Assembly (NCBI GenBank): GCA_958299035.1
Contig: CATQJL010000001.1
Location: 52,564,333 to 52,628,332, forward strand
Length of the DNA stretch: 64,000 bases
From: Cylicocyclus nassatus
Taxonomy: Eukaryota > Nematoda > Chromadorea > Rhabditida > Strongylidae
Reading direction: 5' to 3'
The notes beneath the pieces are model-generated. The model saw only the letters and a program-made list of their open reading frames with translations. It was not told where the DNA came from and made no database searches. Shown in pieces: positions 60,601-64,000 of this stretch. Position numbers and translations under genes: made by a program. How positions within the stretch are numbered: position 1 is the first letter of the stretch; every line of letters begins with the position of its first letter.

Positions 60601-61687
60601 AGTTATCGTTTGACAAAGTGAAACAATTGAAACCACTAAGAGAGGACGTTCAATAGAATATTCTTTTGAACTCACGTTTCACTATTTTACTACATTATTG
60701 TCAATTTTGGCGCGGTTTGTACATATATCATAAATAGATATATAAAAGATTCCTCCTGCGTAGTAATATCAGATCTTTTGCAGTTATTGTTCGGGAAACC
60801 ACTCAATTCCCTTCATCCGATGTCACCGTTGGATTCCCCGTCCCCTATTGAAGCAGGTGCATCTTGCAATAGTGAGATATCGAGGCATACTAAATCCTTT
60901 CAGGTCTGCCTAAATCCCCGCTTGACATCGCTTTACCAGAAGCTAACACTCTCCCTCCTCCAACTCTGCCCATGCCCACTTTGGATTCCTTTCGCCCCAG
61001 GTAAATGCTACTCAAAAATGCCTTGCTCAACAATATAGTGACAGAGAATTTATAGCAGATACATAGGTTGAAATTGTTCAAAAACAGAGGACTAGAGTTT
61101 GATTTGGAACAGTCAACCACTTCTTAGAATGCGTACAGAGGAGCCTGTGTCAGCGCAGGATATGGCTCAATTCCTAAGGGTACTTCCGCAATGGGGCTGA
61201 CCGACGCTGGCACGCAGGCAACACTGGACGCAACATTAGTATGAGGGTCTGTTCATTTTGGTTGCTTCTAGAGGATTACTCGGTAGCAGAAGAATCGCCG
61301 ATAAATTGGAAGAGTTGCCACCTTGTCAACGCCAATGCGTGAAAACCCTTCACGACACACTGGGAGATGTTCTGCACAATGGAAATTATGTCGATAAATA
61401 TCGTAAAACCTGCTCGTAAGTTATTAGTGCAGCGCAAACTGCTTCGTATCAGTCATTTTCTGCAGAGCATATAAATATGCAAGGAAGTGTGTAAAAAAGC
61501 AACAAGAGCTCTGTAACGAAAATGGAGAGTTGTTTGCGGTAGCCACTTCTGGTATTCATTATATGTGCATCGAACAAGGCAAAGGTTTGTTGCAAGTCTT
61601 AGATTTGGTTGTTATAGGTGGAACATTTTGTAGCTTTCAATGCGACCATAGAATGCGTCGAACGCAATGCTGTCCAAGTTCAAGGAA
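48616..61687 (+). CDS. paralogue of the secreted Cys-rich (probable CPG4-domain) gene, 5' six exons
   Basis: Exons: 48616-48690, 60784-60856, 60904-61000, 61272-61415, 61466-61584 and 61634-61687, ending in phase 1. Exons 1, 2, 5 and 6 have exactly the lengths of their counterparts in the gene at 26,088 (75, 73, 119, 54 nt), and all phases match. The product has a signal peptide ([19 protein letters not shown]), a Pro-rich linker longer than its paralogue's ([16 protein letters not shown]), and the same Cys core: PPCQRQC, KTC, RKC, ELC, YMC, IEC. Exon 7 (expected to start with a Cys-x3-Cys pair) was not found before the window end, so the gene is either continued beyond 64,000 or truncated. 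Intron 1 is 12 kb and packed with transposons. Confidence 0.65.
48802..52170 (-). mobile_element. full-length RTE-clade non-LTR retrotransposon with target duplication
   Basis: The element body is 48,815-52,157, flanked by the 13-bp duplication ATCAGCTTTGAAC (48,802-48,814 and 52,158-52,170). The 3' end, on the left of the window, carries a short tail of 8-bp units (ATCTAAGT/GTCTAAGT), typical of RTE elements, in place of poly(A). The 5' leader (about 51,760-52,157) is GC-rich. It sits antisense in intron 1 of the paralogous Cys-rich gene. The insertion split a palindrome whose arms read TATTTGGAATCAG and CTGATTCCAAATA. Confidence 0.88.
48850..51759 (-). CDS. RTE endonuclease-reverse transcriptase, intact, 969 aa
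   Basis: N-terminal apurinic-type endonuclease: CTYNART (20-26), QETK (51-54), GDFNAKIG (158-165) and SGSDHRLL (248-255), which nick target DNA. Reverse transcriptase: [13 protein letters not shown] (526-538), [14 protein letters not shown] (560-573), VDYEKAFDS (595-603), RQGDTISP (653-660) and the catalytic FADD (693-696). A basic C-terminal region follows ([10 protein letters not shown]). There are no frameshifts or stops, so the copy may be active or very recent. The frame is open upstream of the chosen Met, so translation could begin earlier. An overlapping short frame at 51,570-51,920 in another phase may correspond to the small ORF1 of RTE elements, but this is uncertain. Confidence 0.92.
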   Translation of the reverse strand: MDKNDTSARTTRHGDCLMLCTYNARTVSTNADLHALLDAAEHINYHIIALQETKSRKKDVRQMSDGTLIIRGEKVPSRNVGGVGFVVHPSIVHLVDSHEILSPRLGILRLRPPHQKTISIINCYSPTSAADESELDAFYEDVEEVVRNEKSFYKYVVGDFNAKIGMPLEKEYRIGKFGYGLRNENGNRLVGLLSAARLFHGNSIFMKKEHRRWTWESPNGTTHAEIDHILTNRRWSLLDVSVVPSFCSGSDHRLLRAKIRLSRRLEKKVCHSAARRKEVVYDGNRLEELISNCDWPIEEDPTYDYDRLLKGLRACGECASVTSEKNLDRISKTTKELLERRRSLRQDPNATHLERLIANTSCRTALQEDLRKYRQAKILEAAERRRSLKKCRRDLCEYHVPLAALLNEDGTPTSSRYEMESIAKNFYTNLFRSSTPVQMPVVPTGEVPPRILPAEVRIAIQTMKTSTAPGPDHLSVELLRAGGHRLHEILASHLTSYLQKEKIPDQWRTSRTVLLFKKGEREDLRNYRPICLLSVLYKLFTKVILARISRTLDEAQPQEQAGFRKGFSCMDHIQTVSRVIEVCREYRLALVLTFVDYEKAFDSVETNAILSALVDQGVDPAYVRTLADCYKDCTTTMQLFHRPLTIPIGKGVRQGDTISPKLFTAALQWVMKSLDWDERGIRVDGRFLSNLRFADDIVLFSSSITEAETMLKELNEVGKKIGLRINRKKTQFMKNALCEDAEMELEGTPIMETSSFVYLGRSMNMENDLREELNRRRRAAWAAFGPLKEATDQLTDPELRAHLFDSTVLPALCYAAETWADTVATSKALRTTHRALERSLLKMTRRKQHLVGLRSTDMRRMSRLRDPAEYVAKAKHRWAGHIMRRTDDRWTLRTSEWIPREAKRPRGRPPTRWADVFVERMDQLRNQLDTTFAPGTRGRSHRRQPRRLWMSEARDRDQWRLLYWGPHVT
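52171..54460. repeat. dispersed-repeat-rich stretch of intron 1
   Basis: Contains several copies of a dispersed repeat whose signature is GTCGAAGTGGC followed by TGATTCCAAATCTGCC or its inverse (for example near 52,490, 53,290, 53,450). Related pieces occur at 40,030, 44,783, 55,990 and 57,180. A GGTGCGAG ... CTCGCACC inverted repeat lies at 53,630-53,680. No gene was seen. Confidence 0.5.
54461..55216. repeat. two-copy tandem duplication, 380-bp unit with C-runs
   Basis: Copies 54,461-54,840 and 54,841-55,216 are nearly identical (they start CGATAAAGCGAACTATTC). Each ends in a run of 14-15 C and has an internal C-run near GAAAGTCCCC. The few differences include C-run lengths. This suggests a recent unequal-exchange or slippage event. 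Confidence 0.85.
55217..55465. other. intronic, nothing recognised
   Basis: AT-rich sequence between the tandem duplication and a TTAA-flanked element. Confidence 0.4.
55466..55980. mobile_element. TTAA-flanked (piggyBac-like) MITE
   Basis: CCCTTTCGGACCTG at the left and CAGGTCCGAAAGGG at the right, flanked by TTAA at 55,462-55,465 and 55,981-55,984. 515 bp, non-coding. It inserted into a copy of the dispersed GCAGAT..TGGAATCAGCG repeat. Confidence 0.8.
56144..57028. mobile_element. hAT-like element with perfect 8-bp target duplication
   Basis: CAGGGTACGGCACAG ... CATGCCGGGCCCTG, 885 bp, flanked by AATACCTT on both sides (56,136-56,143 and 57,029-57,036). The outer parts match the CAGGGCTCGGCAC family. 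The centre, from GGGGTCCGGGGGG to about 56,940, is unrelated filler. Confidence 0.8.
57600..57960 (+). pseudogene. decayed non-LTR reverse-transcriptase fragment
   Basis: One frame reads [15 protein letters not shown] and then [12 protein letters not shown], the RT B and C (catalytic FADD) motifs of non-LTR retrotransposons. A second frame continues [11 protein letters not shown], then a stop, then SKQWDIP, the usual downstream spacing. Frameshift and stop mean it is dead. It is more similar in motif wording to CR1/Jockey-type RTs than to the RTE copy nearby. No ends were found. Confidence 0.6.
58050..59800. repeat. large foldback interrupted by a younger insertion
   Basis: The left arm (about 58,050-58,700) and right arm (about 58,710-58,818 plus 59,361-59,800) are diverged inverted copies. 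Matching landmarks are TAGATTGGAATGA (about 59,628) and its inverse (about 58,235), GAAAGCGCGTC against GACGCGCTTTTTC, and AGTCATTGAGTAAG against CTTACTCGATGACT at the centre. Both arms carry a short frame reading WIDWNELFP. The right arm is split by the element at 58,819-59,360. Confidence 0.65.
58819..59360. mobile_element. TTAA-class MITE inserted in a foldback arm
   Basis: CACGTTTCGGACC and GGTCCGAAACGTG termini; TTAA follows the right end and TCAA precedes the left, a likely decayed TTAA. 542 bp. Removing it rejoins the right arm of the surrounding foldback. Confidence 0.65.
59801..60783. other. intronic, no supported gene
   Basis: Overlapping frames on both strands near 60,220-60,580 have some protein-like character, but no motif, splice or family support. 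They may be a decayed element. Confidence 0.35.
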
Positions 61688-62316
61688 GTGAGTTGCGTGT
61701 TTGCTTGCCAATCTTTGTAGGTTCAAAGTGTGGTTTCTTTTTTTTAATCCCCTTCACTAATGAGCTAACAGTAGCAGAATTACGGTTGAGTAAGTATGTA
61801 TACGATATGATTAGATCGGACCCGGGTTCAATCTCGCCCTTGAGCCAACGAAGTCCTCTACACTCGGGGCCGGTAAATTGGTACCAGTGTAATCTGGGAG
61901 GATAGAAGCGCTGACTTGGTAATCGGCTGGTCTCCGCAAGTTACTGTCAAAGGCTCGCACGCGTTTGGCTTCTTCAAACGTGAAGTAGGGAGCGTTCGGC
62001 GCATGCCCGCAGAAGGTATTGAGAACCTTGAATCCTTCATCCTTCATGATTTACGGCATCGTCTAACTTCCGGCAAGATATTTGTTTCACTTCTTGCATA
62101 TCTTGCTTCAAGGACACTTAGTGCTCTACAGATTATCTCAGAAGTTTGTATACTCCATGGCATCATTGGTAAAGGCTATCCCGACGACATGTCCCAGCTT
62201 GAGCGGCCCCTCATGTGGCTTTCTCGTCCGAAGCTTGCGTCGAGCTTGCAGGTGTATCGCGCGGGCGTTTTGCCAACTGTTAAAGGTTGTTTCCGGACAG
62301 TTTGAGTGCAGCTTAA
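61688..62316. other. sequence after exon 6 of the paralogue
   Basis: No exon 7 homologue was found. The stretch has long overlapping frames on both strands at 61,811-62,305 that look like a repeat fragment. A GGACCCGGGTTCAATCTC stretch resembles a pol III B box but has no matching A box. Confidence 0.35.
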
Positions 62317-62680
62317 AGGCACCGTCCACCCAAAATTTCGACCTCCATGTTTTTGTCGTTCCAGGGCGTTCTCATACCCCTGATTCCAAATATTAAGTTG
62401 AAATCCGCGAAAACCACGAAAAACCCCCGTTTTCAGAACCCGCAGAACGATTTCTTCGGTACGGTGATTGGTTGGGCGCGCACGGATGGGCGGGACGAAC
62501 GTCACGCCCATTCCGAAAGGGGAGGAGCCAGCGTCGCGAACGCAGCCTAAAGCGAATTCCGAAGCAATCTTGGCTCGGAAGCAACTTCAGGCAGCGCGAA
62601 TTGGGCAATCATACAGTTGGGGGCCCCACATCTGCTAGGTATCATAATCTCACCAACCCTAATTTGGGTGGACGGTGCCT
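62317..62680. mobile_element. TTAA-flanked MITE (AGGCACCGTCCACCC family)
   Basis: AGGCACCGTCCACCC ... GGGTGGACGGTGCCT with TTAA at 62,313-62,316 and 62,681-62,684. 364 bp, homologous to the intronic copy at 15,821. Confidence 0.85.
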
Positions 62681-63153
62681 TTAATTGCGATTGGAGCGCT
62701 CATTGTAGAAGCCATAGCCCGATTGTAACTCAAATACCGCCTCCGGAGGGAGAAAATCGCTTCACAGTTCGGTAGCCACCCTCGATCCGGTCTTGTCCTT
62801 TCCAACGGGAAAACGTGGCGAGACATGCCGCTGCAGCCAGTGATAGGCGATGTGCCATCACATTGATCCGTCTCGGTATGAACGAGACTGAATCGATAGC
62901 CGGCTAAGTCGAAACTTCTTATGCGATTTTCTTGCATCAACAGCGGTGTTCAGCCTAACTTATATTTCAGAATCCATGAAGAAACTTTATTACACAAAGA
63001 GAGCGCGATACTGGTGACCAGCACGTCAGATACTTCACTGCACAAAGTTTTGGGCAAGGCTATTTCTTTGACCACTTGCCTCCCCTCTGGTAGTCCCGCG
63101 AAAGTACGTTATGCCACCGTAACATGACAGAGTGCGCTACCTTACGAAATGTA
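62681..63153. other. no supported gene
   Basis: A TTATATTTCAG/AATCC acceptor near 62,970 was tested as exon 7 of the paralogue and did not give an open in-phase frame. Nothing else was recognised. Confidence 0.35.
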
Positions 63154-63882
63154 TTAGGTTGAACCAAAAGTTCTGTCGCACCATTTTCAAAAAATCATAA
63201 CTTGCTTCAGTCACGAAGATTTTGAGCAATTCAAATTTTCTCAGAAAGGTGAAGCATGCAGTTTCTAAAAGTACCCTGGTTACATTCTAATATGCTCAGC
63301 TTGCAGAGATAAAAATGAAAGAACGTGATCATCCGAAATTCGGAATTTTTAAGCAAAAATTCTAAAAATCTGGAAACTGTGCGATAAAATCCAGAACAGC
63401 CACTATCTTGAGTTTTCTTATACTTTATCACTAATTGAGCCAAGTTTGCGCTGATCGAGATCTTCTTTCAGGAGTTATGATTTTTTTTAAAAAATGCAGA
63501 AAAGTCGATTTCTTAATTCCTAGGAAATTGATTTTTCGGCATTTTTTCAAAAATTCATAACTTTTGAAAGAAGGGCTCGATCAGTACAAACTTGACTCAG
63601 TTAGTAATAGTATATAAGAAAACTTAGGATGATGGCTGTTCTGGATTTTATCGCAAAGTTTCTGAATTTCTAGAATTTTTGATTAAAAATTCCGAATTTC
63701 GGATGATCTCGTTCTTTCATTTTTATCTCTGCAACCTGAACATGTTGGAAAGACCCCAGGGGACTCTTAGAAACTGCATGCTTTACGATTTCTGACAAAA
63801 CTTGAGTTGCCAAAAATCTTCGTGACTGAAGCAAGTTATGATTTTTTGAAAATGGTGCGACAGAACTTTCGGTTCAACCTAA
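63154..63882. mobile_element. mariner-like foldback MITE
   Basis: TA/TTAGGTTGAACCAAAAGTTC ... GAACTTTCGGTTCAACCTAA/TA, 729 bp, two inverted arms. Sister of the copy nested at 27,641 but diverged from it, so the family has been active more than once. Confidence 0.85.
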
Positions 63883-64000
63883 TATATGATATTCATTTAA
63901 GCGCGCCAAATGACGCTCCTCAACGAAGTTTCGAGCAAATCGGTGATTTTGACCCAATAATCCTAACATAATCCCTCCATACGACATTAACGTACAAAAT

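Noticed and set aside
61800..61860. CCCGGGTTCAATCTC as a tRNA B box
   Set aside because: No A box at the right distance and no cloverleaf could be drawn.

Overview
The window looks like nuclear DNA of a strongylid-type (clade V) nematode, most probably a hookworm-like parasite. The reasons are: genes split into short exons by GT-AG introns with TTTCAG-like acceptors; start codons next to 3' splice acceptors, as expected with spliced-leader trans-splicing; an intact RTE-clade retrotransposon close to those I associate with hookworms; and a very high load of palindromic, Tc1/mariner-like, hAT-like, piggyBac-like and Helitron-like non-autonomous elements. The species call is inference. Most long open frames here are chance frames inside repeats. 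The real genes had to be assembled exon by exon from splice sites and reading phase.

Layout. (1) 1-940: last two exons of a USP39/Sad1 orthologue (+ strand), with a poly(A) signal. (2) 941-13.9 kb: gene-poor and repeat-rich, with a few weak coding-like stretches on the - strand. (3) 13,956-17,007: an eight-exon F-box-like gene (+), 330 aa, whose large sixth intron holds two TTAA-flanked MITEs that share one TTAA. (4) 19,453-21,546: a nine-exon - strand gene for a 558-aa secreted protein. Its phase-2 exons each carry a diverged copy of a Y-x-L-N...YW motif, and exon 2 holds a 24-bp coding minisatellite. (5) 26,088-43,326: a fifteen-exon + strand gene for a secreted Cys-rich protein, probably of the nematode CPG4 (chondroitin proteoglycan 4) domain class. 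Its large introns are filled by transposons, including a three-level nest (hAT-like element containing a Helitron-like element containing a mariner-like MITE). (6) 48,616-61,687 and beyond: a paralogue of that gene with matching exon lengths and phases for the first six exons. Its 12-kb first intron holds the full-length RTE element (48,815-52,157, antisense), a 380-bp tandem duplication, more MITEs and a dead reverse-transcriptase fragment. The paralogue runs off or is lost at the right edge.

The two Cys-rich paralogues form a local tandem family and keep near-identical exon lengths (75, 73, -, -, 119, 54 nt). The contrast between short conserved introns (about 45-50 nt) and multi-kilobase introns is explained by identifiable insertions. 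The most unusual items are the exon-per-repeat secreted protein, the nested and foldback architecture inside introns, and a mirror-image array of 119-bp units inside the Helitron-like element.
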